From: Alloscardovia omnicolens DSM 21503
Lineage (GTDB): Bacteria; Actinomycetota; Actinomycetes; Actinomycetales; Bifidobacteriaceae
Length of the DNA stretch: 35,943 bases
Direction: 5' to 3'
Assembly: GCF_000420505.1 (NCBI RefSeq)
Contig: NZ_ATVB01000016.1
Coordinates: 1 to 35,943 of the forward strand
The notes beneath the pieces are model-generated. The model was not told where the DNA came from, ran no database searches, and saw only the letters and a program-made list of their open reading frames with translations. A program made the translations under genes and the position numbers. Positions 22,159 through 34,771 of the stretch are shown here, in pieces (the stretch's first letter is position 1; each line of letters opens with the position of its first letter).

Positions 22159-24594
22159 ATGGCATTAGCACTGTATCGACGTTACAGGCCTGATACTTTC
22201 GATGGAGTTATTGGGCAAGATCATGTTACGCGACCATTATCTCGCGCATTAGATGAGGGTAAGCTTACACATGCCTACCTTTTTTCGGGACCTCGCGGTT
22301 GTGGTAAAACGTCATCAGCGCGTATTCTGGCACGCTGTATTAACTGTGTGAACGGTCCAACCTCGCATCCATGCGGTGAATGCGAGAGCTGCAAAGACTT
22401 ATCGACGAGTGGTCCAGGATCTATTGATGTGGTGGAAATCGATGCGGCTAGCCACGGCAGTGTTGATGATGCACGTGAATTGCGTGAACGAGCAACTTTC
22501 GCTCCAGCACGTGACCGTTACAAGATTTTTATTCTGGATGAAGCTCATATGGTAACTGGAAGCGCATTTAATGCACTTCTGAAAATTGTGGAAGAGCCAC
22601 CTGAGCATGTGATGTTTATTTTTGCCACAACTGAGCCAGATAAAGTTATTGGTACTATTCGTTCGCGTACACATCATTATCCATTCCGATTGGTTCCACC
22701 AGAGGTGATGGGACCATATTTGGAAAGTGTGTGTGAAAAAGAAGGTATTCAGCCGGAAGCTGGTGTGCTCAAGCTAGCCATGCGCGCGGGCGGTGGATCT
22801 ATGCGTGATACCTTGTCCGTGCTCGATCAGCTGATGGTGGGCTCCATTGATGGAACTATTACCTATTCTGATTCTGTGGCACTGCTTGGTTTCACGCCTG
22901 ATGGTCTTATTCGCGATGCCATGAACGCGATTATTGAGCGTAATGGTTCAGACCTGTATGGCGTTATTGAAAAAGTAGTAACGGGCGGTTTTGATCCACG
23001 AAAATTTGTGGAAGATTTACTCGCCTATGTGCGCGATTTGCTTGTTTTAGCTATTGCTGGACGAGAAGCTGAATCAGCCTTAAATATTGGACAACCTGAG
23101 CAGGTTACTCAGGATATGCAACACCAAGTGGAGCGCCTTAACTTGCATCAGCTTGACCTTATGGCTCAGCGCATTAACGCCGCTTTAGCTTCTATGAGCG
23201 GAACTATGTCTCCGCGCATGCGTTTGGAACTTTTAGCTGCACAGCTTCTGGTTGCTGAACAACCGATGCACACAGTAGCAGCATCTGCAGCTCCAAGTGC
23301 ACCGGCGTCTAGCTCAGCGCGACTTGCTCAATCTGAGCAAAATCAACAAGCGCTGTCCCCACGTGCGAGGGCAAGAGCTACTCAGCAAGCGCAATCTGCG
23401 CCGCAATCTCAAAGCGTTCACGAGTCTCCTGCTGAACAGATTGTATCTTCTTCAGTACAGCAGAATCAGGCTACTGAAATTCCTGAAGTACAGGTGAAAC
23501 CAACGCCAGTATCAGCGCCAGTGCCAAAACCTGCGCCATCAGTCAGCCTCAATCCTGACGAAGCTCAAAAACAGTGGGATATTCTCATACAATGCTTACC
23601 GCAAAAGATTCGCTCTGTGGTAAGCAGTGAGCACATTCCACAGGTGCAGTTGCAGGAACGCGCAGGACGTCATCTTATGATGCTGACCTTTGCTAATCCA
23701 TTAAGTCAGCATGCCTTCGGTCTAGCCGTATCGAGTGAACCAGTGCTGGGCGAAACAACATTGCAGAAAATTCTCAATGCAAAACTTGCAGAGCATTATG
23801 GAGCTCCGGTAGCTGTGGCTCCTGCGCCGCGAACAGCTGACGGTCAAACGGTTACGCCATTGCGTAATTTAACACCGGCTCAGCGTGCACAGGTAAAAGC
23901 TCAAGTAGCACAAATGGCTGCCCAAGCAGCATTAGCCAATATGCGCACTATGAGCAATGGCACACATGCAGGAGATAGTTCAGATAAGCCAGCGCGAGGT
24001 AATCAGGATGCTGACGCAGATAACTCTGACCATGCTGCTGAGCAGAATGCTTCACCAGTAGGCACGTCAACAGGCAACAGCATAGATCCTTGGGCTAACG
24101 AGGTTAGCAATCATTCCTATGGTCAAGAAGATACAGGCTTAGCACAAGAGCAGAACGCTGCTGCATATGCGCAAGCTACACAGACTGAGGATTCTGCTAA
24201 AAAAACGGCTGATAAGGCTGATGATGCCTCTCTTGATTATTTTATGCATGGGGACAGCTCAGTTCTCGCTGAGGCGCAGGACGTGTCTCAGGAGCATGCG
24301 AGTGTGGGCAACACTAACGCTGTGCATTACGCGCGCAGGAATAATGTCGGGAATAATGAGGAAGTTGCTGTTGTGCGCGCAGCTGAGCAAACCGAGAAGC
24401 CTGCTATAGAGCAGACCTCTGCTGCCCATCCTGAGCCGCAAGTGAGCGCTGAAGACGATCAGTATTCTATGGATGATGAGCAATTAGAATCTCAAGCTAC
24501 GCTCAGTGTTCAAGATATTGAGAAGATTTTTAACGCGAAAAAAACCGTTGAATTTGCTGCAGACGATGAACGCAATCCTGCCAAAGCGCAGTAA
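22159..24594 (+). CDS. dnaX: DNA polymerase III subunits gamma/tau
   Basis: This 811-residue clamp-loader subunit loads the beta clamp and organises the replisome. Residues 1-370 hold the AAA+ module: Walker A GPRGCGKTSSARIL, a zinc module from CINCVNG through CGECESC, Walker B FILDEAHMV, a sensor region EPDKVIGTIRSR and the collar domain. From about 375 to 470 and from 600 to 800 it is low complexity, rich in A, Q, S and E, with a folded tau-like segment between (about 470-560). The E. coli-type slippery heptamer is not obvious; two A7 runs occur late in the gene but not in the right phase. ATG 22159 follows the tad gene by 9 nt without a strong SD, so expression may depend partly on the tad transcript. 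Confidence 0.93.
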   Translation: MALALYRRYRPDTFDGVIGQDHVTRPLSRALDEGKLTHAYLFSGPRGCGKTSSARILARCINCVNGPTSHPCGECESCKDLSTSGPGSIDVVEIDAASHGSVDDARELRERATFAPARDRYKIFILDEAHMVTGSAFNALLKIVEEPPEHVMFIFATTEPDKVIGTIRSRTHHYPFRLVPPEVMGPYLESVCEKEGIQPEAGVLKLAMRAGGGSMRDTLSVLDQLMVGSIDGTITYSDSVALLGFTPDGLIRDAMNAIIERNGSDLYGVIEKVVTGGFDPRKFVEDLLAYVRDLLVLAIAGREAESALNIGQPEQVTQDMQHQVERLNLHQLDLMAQRINAALASMSGTMSPRMRLELLAAQLLVAEQPMHTVAASAAPSAPASSSARLAQSEQNQQALSPRARARATQQAQSAPQSQSVHESPAEQIVSSSVQQNQATEIPEVQVKPTPVSAPVPKPAPSVSLNPDEAQKQWDILIQCLPQKIRSVVSSEHIPQVQLQERAGRHLMMLTFANPLSQHAFGLAVSSEPVLGETTLQKILNAKLAEHYGAPVAVAPAPRTADGQTVTPLRNLTPAQRAQVKAQVAQMAAQAALANMRTMSNGTHAGDSSDKPARGNQDADADNSDHAAEQNASPVGTSTGNSIDPWANEVSNHSYGQEDTGLAQEQNAAAYAQATQTEDSAKKTADKADDASLDYFMHGDSSVLAEAQDVSQEHASVGNTNAVHYARRNNVGNNEEVAVVRAAEQTEKPAIEQTSAAHPEPQVSAEDDQYSMDDEQLESQATLSVQDIEKIFNAKKTVEFAADDERNPAKAQ

Positions 24595-24682
24595 AGCAGT
24601 ATAACGCTTACCGAGCAGAACCTCGTCAAAAGCAAACGCAGCACAAGAAGCATGAGAGAAAGAATACAAGAGGAGAAAATAC

Positions 24683-25366
24683 GTGCCAAGCACCTATGAT
24701 GGAGCAATCCAAACGCTCATAGATGATTTTGCCAAGCTTCCAGGTATTGGTCCAAAAGGAGCGCAGCGCATTGCTTTTCATCTGCTGTCTGTAGAGGAAT
24801 CACAAGCTCAAGAGCTCGCTCAAGCCATTATCGACATGCGCGAACGCGTGCGTTTCTGCGAAATATGTGGCAATGTGTGCGAAAAGAGTCTTTGTTCAAT
24901 ATGTGCGGATCCTCGACGTGACCATACCACTATTTGTGTGGTTCAAGAGCCTAAAGATGTGATGAGTATTGAACGCACGCATGAATTCCGCGGGGTGTAT
25001 CACGTTCTGGGTGGTGCTATTAACCCTATGGCTAATGTTGCTCCTCAAGATTTGAATATTGCTGCTCTTGTGCGTCGCATGCAGGAGGCAGAAAATGCTG
25101 CACAAAGTGCTCATATCTCAGAGGGAAATGAGCAGAACTTAAGTCACGCGCACAGTGAGGCAGATAATCAAGGTATTCAAGAAGTGATTTTGGCTCTCAA
25201 CCCAGATATTGAAGGCGAAGCCACAACAACATATTTGAGTAGACTGCTTGAACCAGTGGGCATAAAAATAACTCGTCTTGCCAGCGGTCTTCCAGTCGGA
25301 GCAGACCTTGAATATGCCGATGAAATAACCTTAGGACGCGCGCTCGCAGGAAGGCGCAGCGTATAA
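24683..25366 (+). CDS. recR: Recombination protein RecR
   Basis: This 227-residue RecR acts with RecF/RecO in gap repair. It has the helix-hairpin-helix KLPGIGPKGAQRIAFHLL, a C4 zinc finger CEICGNVCEKSLCSIC (about 59-74) and a Toprim domain with ICVVQEPKDVMSIE and the final EVILALNPDIEGEATTTYL. The usual length is about 200. The surplus is an acidic/glutamine-rich insertion of roughly 25-30 residues in the Toprim domain (QEAENAAQSAHISEGNEQ and onward, about 132-163). GTG 24683 has AGAGGAG 9 nt upstream. It follows dnaX by 88 bp, the standard dnaX-recR order. Confidence 0.93.
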   Translation: MPSTYDGAIQTLIDDFAKLPGIGPKGAQRIAFHLLSVEESQAQELAQAIIDMRERVRFCEICGNVCEKSLCSICADPRRDHTTICVVQEPKDVMSIERTHEFRGVYHVLGGAINPMANVAPQDLNIAALVRRMQEAENAAQSAHISEGNEQNLSHAHSEADNQGIQEVILALNPDIEGEATTTYLSRLLEPVGIKITRLASGLPVGADLEYADEITLGRALAGRRSV

Positions 25367-25569
25367 GCGTTACGTGGCGTTGGTCTATCGCAAACGTAAG
25401 CGCTCGCCGAGCGAACTATGGTCCAGCGCAATCAAAAGTTGCTAAAAAATATGGCGTTATCTCACCAGCTGGCTATAGCACGTGCAAAAACACGGGAGAA
25501 ATCAATACAGTTGCGTAAGATAAAACTACCAACAGATTTCAATCACGGTTTCAATCAGATGGGATTGAT

Positions 25570-26334
25570 GTGGCTCTTATAGTACAGAAGTATGGCGGTT
25601 CTTCCGTAGCGGACGCAGAATCTATTAAGCGCGTTGCTCGCCGTATTATCGAAACTCAGAAAAAAGGTAATGATGTAGTAGTTGTGGTCTCTGCGATGGG
25701 AGACACCACAGATGAACTCATTGATCAGGCTCTGAGCATCGACTCGAATCCTCCTGCACGTGAGATGGATATGCTCATGACTGCAGGTGAGCGTATTTCC
25801 ATGTCTTTGCTTGCAATGGCTATTCACGCACAAGGCGAGAAAGCGCATTCCTTTACAGGATCTCAGGCTGGTTTCATGACCGATACTCAGTATGGAGCTG
25901 CTCATATTCGTGCTGTTAAGCCAGACCGTGTGAAGGCAGCGATTGGCAATGGCGAAATTGCTATTGTCGCAGGCTTCCAAGGCGTTAATTCACGAGGTGA
26001 CGCTACTACTTTGGGGCGCGGTGGATCCGATACATCTGCAGTTGCTTTAGCTGTGGCTTTGGGTGCAGATGTGTGCGAGATTTACACGGATGTTGACGGC
26101 GTGTTCACAGCAGATCCTCGTATTGTGCCAACAGCTCAGCGCATTGAATCCATTACGTATGATGCGATTTTGGAAATGGCAGCATCGGGGTCGAAAGTTT
26201 TGGCTTTGCGTTGCGTAGAATACGCTCGCCGTTTCCAGATGCCTATTCATGTGCGCAGCTCCTTCTCTAAGCGTAAGGGAACTATTGTGCTGGGCACATA
26301 TGCAGATTTAGATTCCATTCCAAACCGAGATTAG
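25570..26334 (+). CDS. lysC: Aspartokinase, catalytic (alpha) subunit
   Basis: This 254-residue protein phosphorylates L-aspartate, the first step towards lysine/diaminopimelate, threonine and methionine. The kinase signature [19 protein letters not shown] opens the protein. The ATP/aspartate-binding motifs [23 protein letters not shown] and [17 protein letters not shown] follow. The frame ends directly after the kinase domain (SIPNRD), whereas typical aspartokinases continue with two ACT domains (about 400-420 residues). Here these are in the next gene, 14 nt downstream. The start is GTG 25570; SD-like AGATGGGA lies upstream. The 203-bp space before it shows no clear gene. Confidence 0.9.
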   Translation: MALIVQKYGGSSVADAESIKRVARRIIETQKKGNDVVVVVSAMGDTTDELIDQALSIDSNPPAREMDMLMTAGERISMSLLAMAIHAQGEKAHSFTGSQAGFMTDTQYGAAHIRAVKPDRVKAAIGNGEIAIVAGFQGVNSRGDATTLGRGGSDTSAVALAVALGADVCEIYTDVDGVFTADPRIVPTAQRIESITYDAILEMAASGSKVLALRCVEYARRFQMPIHVRSSFSKRKGTIVLGTYADLDSIPNRD

Positions 26335-26348
26335 TACAAGGAGATCTC

Positions 26349-27991
<1,643 letters not shown>

Positions 27992-28001
27992 AATTTATTG
28001 C

Positions 28002-28649
28002 ATGGCAATTCTTAACGTAGTAGCTCGACAGGCGGTTCAGCAATTGAACCGCCTTGTTGAATTAGGATATGCAGATGTTGCAGATTTGAGCCACGCAGAG
28101 TTTCGAGCTTTAGCGCAGCCTCTTATAGCGCTACTTAATACGGATCAGTACGAAAATTTGGGCGAAAATATTCTGTTGGTTCCTACCCGCGAACTCGTTT
28201 CCCCTGAATCTTTGATTGCGCGCACTGCTGTTGGTCGTAACGCTGGTTTTACTACTATGCCTCCGCGCGATATTGCTAGCTTTTTACCTCAAGAAGGCTG
28301 TGAACCTCCTGAAGGGCCTTTTTATATCGTCTGCGATCCGCATACAGGAACTAAGTACGTCAACCGTGAACCAGACGTTGCGCGTAAACTGATTGACTCT
28401 GATAATAAATTGCCGCTGACCTTAGAAGAAGGTTTAGCTATTGCCACCCAACATCCTGATTGGTTGACAGATAAGAACGGTTTTAACCTTATTGGTTCGC
28501 GCAGTGCTGATGGGCGCGTGCCAAGCGTATGGATTAGCCAGAACTCTCCTCGTTTAGGAGCTGTATGGCCAAATTCGCGTCATACCTGGTTGGGCAATGC
28601 CTTCTGTGAAGGACGTTTAGGAAGCCCGTTATCGCATTTTATGGCGTAA
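28002..28649 (+). CDS. DUF5701 family hypothetical protein
   Basis: This 215-residue soluble protein appears to belong to DUF5701, an actinobacterial family of unknown function. The conserved look is in RDIASFLPQEGCEPPEGPFYIVCDPHTGTKY and in SADGRVPSVWISQNSPRLGAVWPNSRHTWLGNAFCEGRLGSPLSHFMA, of which I cite only ends: RDIASFLPQ and WLGNAFCEGR. No catalytic motif is evident. The frame is open upstream into asd, but ATG 28002 starts the conserved part. It follows asd by 10 nt and may be read from the same transcript. Confidence 0.7.
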   Translation: MAILNVVARQAVQQLNRLVELGYADVADLSHAEFRALAQPLIALLNTDQYENLGENILLVPTRELVSPESLIARTAVGRNAGFTTMPPRDIASFLPQEGCEPPEGPFYIVCDPHTGTKYVNREPDVARKLIDSDNKLPLTLEEGLAIATQHPDWLTDKNGFNLIGSRSADGRVPSVWISQNSPRLGAVWPNSRHTWLGNAFCEGRLGSPLSHFMA

Positions 28650-28800
28650 AGCATTCTCATAACATTGCGAAAAATATTTCTTATGTCGGAACACGACGGT
28701 CTTTTTCCTAGCCTAGCCCGTACAATGGAACACACAATTTCACGTAACATATGCATGAAATTGCGTACATAATAACCATATAATTACTCGTTATTCGTAA

Positions 28801-30705
<1,905 letters not shown>

Positions 30706-30724
30706 AAATTACAGATTCTAAAAG

Positions 30725-30760
30725 AAAGGTCGGCTTCTCTAGTGAGAGGTCGACCTTTTT
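30725..30760 (+). terminator. Intrinsic terminator between leuA and the PBP gene
   Basis: AAAGGTCGGCTTCTC (30725-30739) pairs with GAGAGGTCGACCTTT (30744-30758) through 15 bp with two G-U pairs and a TAGT loop. A T5 run (30756-30760) follows on the plus strand. On the minus strand the stem also ends in T-rich DNA, so it may serve both convergent genes. Confidence 0.85.
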
Positions 30761-30764
30761 CTAT

Positions 30765-33032
30765 TTAATTATTTGTTGGCTCGCCCGTGCCAGGCGTTTG
30801 ATTTTGATTCTGTTGATTTTGATTTTGTTGATTCTGCTGGTTTTGCTGATTATTATTCGACTGCTCGTTCTGTTCAGAAGAGTTACCGTTATTATTCGAG
30901 TTTTGCGAATTTTGTGGCGTATTGTTCTGTGGAGACTTTTGTATCGAGGAGTCATCGTCCTTAGTGTCTTTAGAGTCATCGTCTCGACGAGCCTCCTGAC
31001 GTTGCACAGAACGTCCTAATCCCCAAGAACCATCAGAACCGCCCACAGTTCCTTGATTTTTTGGAGTAGGGAAGGCTTCATCAGCAACACCAGATAAGGC
31101 TTGCTTCATATAGCGAGCAAATAATACAGCAGGGTAACCGGTACCGTTTTCATAAGCGCCGAAAGTTGGCACCACTTCATTCGTTTGACCGTCATCACTT
31201 GGATTCCAAATCGCAAAACCGGTCACTACATGACGGCTAAAACCAACAAAACTTAAAGCAGTGCTGTCATTTGCTGTACCAGATTTACCTGCTAAAGTCT
31301 TACCCACGCTTAGAGCAGCGCGGCCTGTACCCGATGTAATAACGGCGTGTAAAGCCTGCGTTGTTACTGCTGTTGTATCGGAATCAAAAACTTGACTTCC
31401 TTTTGTACTTGCTGCATAAATCGTATCACCACTGCTAGCGGAAGTAACAGATCGCACAATGTGCAAAGTATTTTTTACTCCATCGTGAGCAATGGTTTGA
31501 TACGCCTGAACCATTTCACTCACATGCACAGCATCAATACCCAAGGTATTATACGGAGAATCTTTTTGAATACTTGATTTTATTCCTGCTTGTTGTGCGA
31601 TTTCAGCAGTCTTTTGCGGTGTTACTTTTTCATTGAGATCGACAAAAACAGTATTCACGGAGTTCGCCGTTGCCTGGGTCAGCGTAATATTGCCAAAACT
31701 CTGGTTTCCATAGTTGGATACAGGTTTAGATAATCCTGCAAACGAACGTGGAGAATTACCATTAAACATGGTGTTCAAGCTCACGCCTTGTTGCACAGCT
31801 CCAATAAGGGTGAAAGCCTTCATAGTAGATCCAGCTTGATAGTACGCTTGCGTGGCGTTATTCAACTGCTTCGTATTGTAATCGCGACCGCTATAGATAG
31901 ACAAAATCTCGCCTGTATCGACGTCCGCGCTCATACCTCCTACTTCAACAGTTTCAGGAAGAGTTCCATCACCATTGCCCACAGTTTGCATTTGCGCTTG
32001 CTTATCTTTATCAATCGTAGTCGCAATCGAATAACCACCGGTCATAATCTGATCGTCAGTAAATTTACCGGTGTTAATCAACTCATTTTTCACCATAGTC
32101 AGCAGATAGCCTTTATCGCCAGCATATTCATCTGTTGTTGAATTAGTAATGGTTTCAGGGAATTGAGCGTTCTTCGCATCCTCGGAACTAATATAACCGT
32201 CTTCCTTCATAATCTTTATAACGCGGTTAAAACGTTTCGTTGCTGCGGTTTGATCTACAGCAGGATCCCATACAGAAGGAGCAGGAATAATCCCCGCTAA
32301 CATAGCTGCCTCGGAAGAAGTTAAATCTTTAGCGTTCTTTCCAAAGTATGCTTGAGCAGCAGCTTGAATACCATAAGCTCCACGACCCCAATAAATCGTA
32401 TTTAAATATCCGCACAAAACAGTGGATTTATCTTGAGTCTGAGCAATTTTCAGAGCGAGTAATGCCTCTTTGAGCTTACCCATATAACTTTTTGTTTCGC
32501 CTAAATAATAACGTTCCGCATATTGCTGCGTAATAGTTGAACCACCCTGACGCGAACCTGTGGTGATGTTGTTGAACAGAGCTCGTCCAATACCCTTAAA
32601 ATCGATACCGCTATCGGTCCAGAACGTGCGGTTTTCGGACGCAACAACAGCATTGCCCACATAATCAGGCAGAGTAGAGCATTGAATAATCTGACGGTTT
32701 TGCTGCGAAAAGCTGCCAATCGGCGTAGTTCCGTCATTGTAATAGACGGTTGTTTTCTGACTTAACGCGACCGATTCAGGGCTAGGAATTTTAATCATGG
32801 CATAAGCAACGCTTAAACCACCTATGCCCAGAATAAATAATCCTAAAAAGCTAAAAAGAAGATATTTAAGAATAGGGCGCTTTTTGAGCTTTTTTGCTGC
32901 CGTACGACGATGAGAGCGAGGACGAGAGCTGACCGCTGTAGAGCGGCTACCTGCTGTAGAGCGTGTAGAATGAGTACTGCGCGTGCTACGGGCGCTGCGA
33001 GATGTCTTATCGCTTGATTTCTTACTAGCCAT
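30765..33032 (-). CDS. Class A penicillin-binding protein (transglycosylase/transpeptidase)
   Basis: This 755-residue bifunctional peptidoglycan synthase has an S/T/R-rich cytoplasmic N-terminus (residues 3-50, with THSTRST-like repeats) and one TM segment (about 57-79). The GT51 glycosyltransferase has its catalytic Glu133 in VVASENRTFW and GGSTITQQYAERYYL. The transpeptidase has S402-T-M-K405, S458-V-N460 and K583-S-G585. After about residue 675 comes an acidic linker, then a Q/N-rich tail (701-755) likely to lie in the cell wall. It corresponds to actinobacterial PonA1/PBP1a proteins, and the KSG form of the KTG box is common there. It is transcribed alone; the upstream region carries 11-bp tandem repeats (33220-33274). 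Confidence 0.93.
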   Translation of the reverse strand: MASKKSSDKTSRSARSTRSTHSTRSTAGSRSTAVSSRPRSHRRTAAKKLKKRPILKYLLFSFLGLFILGIGGLSVAYAMIKIPSPESVALSQKTTVYYNDGTTPIGSFSQQNRQIIQCSTLPDYVGNAVVASENRTFWTDSGIDFKGIGRALFNNITTGSRQGGSTITQQYAERYYLGETKSYMGKLKEALLALKIAQTQDKSTVLCGYLNTIYWGRGAYGIQAAAQAYFGKNAKDLTSSEAAMLAGIIPAPSVWDPAVDQTAATKRFNRVIKIMKEDGYISSEDAKNAQFPETITNSTTDEYAGDKGYLLTMVKNELINTGKFTDDQIMTGGYSIATTIDKDKQAQMQTVGNGDGTLPETVEVGGMSADVDTGEILSIYSGRDYNTKQLNNATQAYYQAGSTMKAFTLIGAVQQGVSLNTMFNGNSPRSFAGLSKPVSNYGNQSFGNITLTQATANSVNTVFVDLNEKVTPQKTAEIAQQAGIKSSIQKDSPYNTLGIDAVHVSEMVQAYQTIAHDGVKNTLHIVRSVTSASSGDTIYAASTKGSQVFDSDTTAVTTQALHAVITSGTGRAALSVGKTLAGKSGTANDSTALSFVGFSRHVVTGFAIWNPSDDGQTNEVVPTFGAYENGTGYPAVLFARYMKQALSGVADEAFPTPKNQGTVGGSDGSWGLGRSVQRQEARRDDDSKDTKDDDSSIQKSPQNNTPQNSQNSNNNGNSSEQNEQSNNNQQNQQNQQNQNQQNQNQTPGTGEPTNN

Positions 33033-33219
33033 TCATCTAAGGCTAGTCTTCATCCGTGAATTCTGTTGATAAAATCCGCAGAATGCGCAAGACGTTTACG
33101 CTACTTTTACACAAAAACATGCTTTCTGAGTTTTTACTGAGAACTTTATGTATGCTACGGCGATAATGAGAACGGTGGTAGGGCGCCGATAAAGCGATGG
33201 TCACGTGTTGGAAGATTGG

Positions 33220-33274
33220 TAATAGCGCGGTGATAGCGCAATGATAAGCACACGATAAACGCATGAATAAGAGT
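33220..33274. promoter_or_regulatory. Five degenerate 11-bp tandem repeats
   Basis: The units are TAATAGCGCGG, TGATAGCGCAA, TGATAAGCACA, CGATAAACGCA and TGAATAAGAGT, head to tail, around a core TGATA(A/G). They occupy the 482-bp space (33033-33514) between the divergent PBP and inositol-phosphate synthase genes. The array is 190 bp from the PBP start and 240 bp from the ino1 start. An 11-bp period places each unit on one helix face, as expected for cooperative binding of a response regulator. Apart from this array and the promoter at 33423-33452, I see nothing else in the space. Confidence 0.4.
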
Positions 33275-33422
33275 ATTTTCATTGTGTTCATTCGGTGAAT
33301 ATATTGTGCTAAGCCGTCATCTATAGTGGCACTATCATACAGTCCTAGTACTCTTTAATAAGAGTAATGAGTGTACTCGTACTTGTGAAGCTTGAAACTA
33401 GATTGACGCTAGCTTGCTCGTT

Positions 33423-33452
33423 TTGAGTGACGTGAAACTGGTGGCTCATAAT
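33423..33452 (+). promoter_or_regulatory. Candidate promoter of ino1
   Basis: TTGAGT (33423-33428), an 18-nt spacer and CATAAT (33447-33452) give a plausible sigma-A type promoter 63 bp before the ATG. A TTGACG hexamer at 33403-33408 lacks a -10 at the right distance. Confidence 0.4.
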
Positions 33453-33514
33453 ACCTAGTGGAAGCTAGAATGTGGCAAGTTTCATGAAGAGTATTGTTAA
33501 TGTAAGGAAATTGA

Positions 33515-34657
33515 ATGGTCGTTCGCGTAGCCATTGCGGGCGTGGGAAACTGCGCGTCATCACTTGTTCAGGGCGTGGAATATTACAAGAACGCTCAGGA
33601 TGATGAGAAAATCCCCGGCATTATGCATGCTAATTTCGGAGGATACCGTATTCGAGATATTGAATTCGTAGCAGCCTTCGATGTGGATGCCGCCAAAGTA
33701 GGCTCTGACTTAAGCGAGGCAATTTTTGCTTCCCAAAACAACACCTACACTTTCAGTCAGGTTCCATCCCTAGGTGTAGAAGTGCAGCGCGGTCCAACCT
33801 ATGACGGTTTGGGCACGTATTACCGTGAAATGATTGATGAATCAAGTGCAGCAGAAGTGGATGTGGCACAGGTACTTAAAGATAAGCACGTTGATGTGCT
33901 CGTCTCCTATCTGCCCGTTGGCTCGGAAGAAGCCGATAAATTCTATGCATCAGCAGCAATAGAAGCCGGATGTGCTTTTGTTAACTGTTTGCCAGTATTT
34001 ATTGCATCTGATCCGCAGTGGGCGCAAAAATTCCGTGATGCAGGCGTTCCTATTGTGGGTGACGATATTAAAAGTCAGGTGGGTGCCACTATTACGCACC
34101 GCACTTTAGCTCGCCTTTTCGAAGACCGTGGCGTGCGCGTTGACCGCACATACCAGTTGAATGTGGGCGGCAATATGGACTTTATGAATATGTTGCAACG
34201 CGACCGTTTGGAATCTAAGAAGATTTCTAAAACACGTGCTGTAACCTCAATTGTTCCTCACGAGATGGAGGAGCGTAACGTTCATATTGGTCCTTCCGAT
34301 TACGTGGCATGGCTTGACGACCGTAAGTTTGCTTTTGTTCGTTTGGAGGGAACGACCTTTGGTGATGTTCCTTTGAGCTTGGAATATAAGCTTGAGGTAT
34401 GGGATTCTCCAAATTCCGCTGGCGTGGTTATTGACGCTATTCGTGCGGCAAAAATTGCGTTGGATCGCGGTTTAGGAGGCCCTATTTTGGCTCCAAGCGC
34501 TTACTTTATGAAGTCTCCAGCAGTACAGTATGAAGATCATGAAGCACGCGCATTAGTAGAACAGTTTATTACTGGTCAGGTAGAAAATACTGCAGCTCAG
34601 CTTAATGCAGACATTGCTCAAGCACAGGCTGAAGGTAAAGATGTGTGGCACGCTTAG
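33515..34657 (+). CDS. ino1: Inositol-3-phosphate synthase
   Basis: This 380-residue NAD-dependent enzyme converts glucose 6-phosphate to inositol 3-phosphate. It belongs to the short actinobacterial class (about 365-380 residues) rather than the 510-residue eukaryotic one. The NAD motif [16 protein letters not shown] begins at residue 5. Conserved stretches include [14 protein letters not shown], the substrate region [28 protein letters not shown] and the [10 protein letters not shown] loop. TAAGGAAA lies 6 nt before ATG 33515. It is monocistronic, with a terminator 18 bp after the stop. The product would feed phosphatidylinositol-type lipids or other inositol compounds. The divergent PBP and the following LtaS-like gene give an envelope-related context. 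Confidence 0.92.
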   Translation: MVVRVAIAGVGNCASSLVQGVEYYKNAQDDEKIPGIMHANFGGYRIRDIEFVAAFDVDAAKVGSDLSEAIFASQNNTYTFSQVPSLGVEVQRGPTYDGLGTYYREMIDESSAAEVDVAQVLKDKHVDVLVSYLPVGSEEADKFYASAAIEAGCAFVNCLPVFIASDPQWAQKFRDAGVPIVGDDIKSQVGATITHRTLARLFEDRGVRVDRTYQLNVGGNMDFMNMLQRDRLESKKISKTRAVTSIVPHEMEERNVHIGPSDYVAWLDDRKFAFVRLEGTTFGDVPLSLEYKLEVWDSPNSAGVVIDAIRAAKIALDRGLGGPILAPSAYFMKSPAVQYEDHEARALVEQFITGQVENTAAQLNADIAQAQAEGKDVWHA

Positions 34658-34674
34658 CTCAGTGTGCAACTAGG

Positions 34675-34710
34675 GTGCAGGGCAGCATAAGGAGCCTGTC
34701 CTGCACTTTT
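34675..34710 (+). terminator. Intrinsic terminator after ino1
   Basis: GTGCAGGGCAG (34675-34685) pairs with CTGTCCTGCAC (34696-34706) over 11 positions with one G-U, around a 10-nt loop, and TTTT follows at once (34707-34710). The position just after the ino1 stop fits. Confidence 0.75.
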
Positions 34711-34771
34711 ACATACACAGCGGGAGTTGTTGAGAAAACCCTTTGAAGTCTAGGTAGAATATGGTGATTGT

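Noticed and set aside
24195-24545. A7 runs near the 3' end of dnaX as programmed frameshift sites for gamma production
   Set aside because: In both runs the frame-0 codons are AAA AAA preceded by T or G, so the X XXY YYZ heptamer is not in the right phase. They are also far from the position where gamma normally ends, and no stimulatory hairpin was evident.
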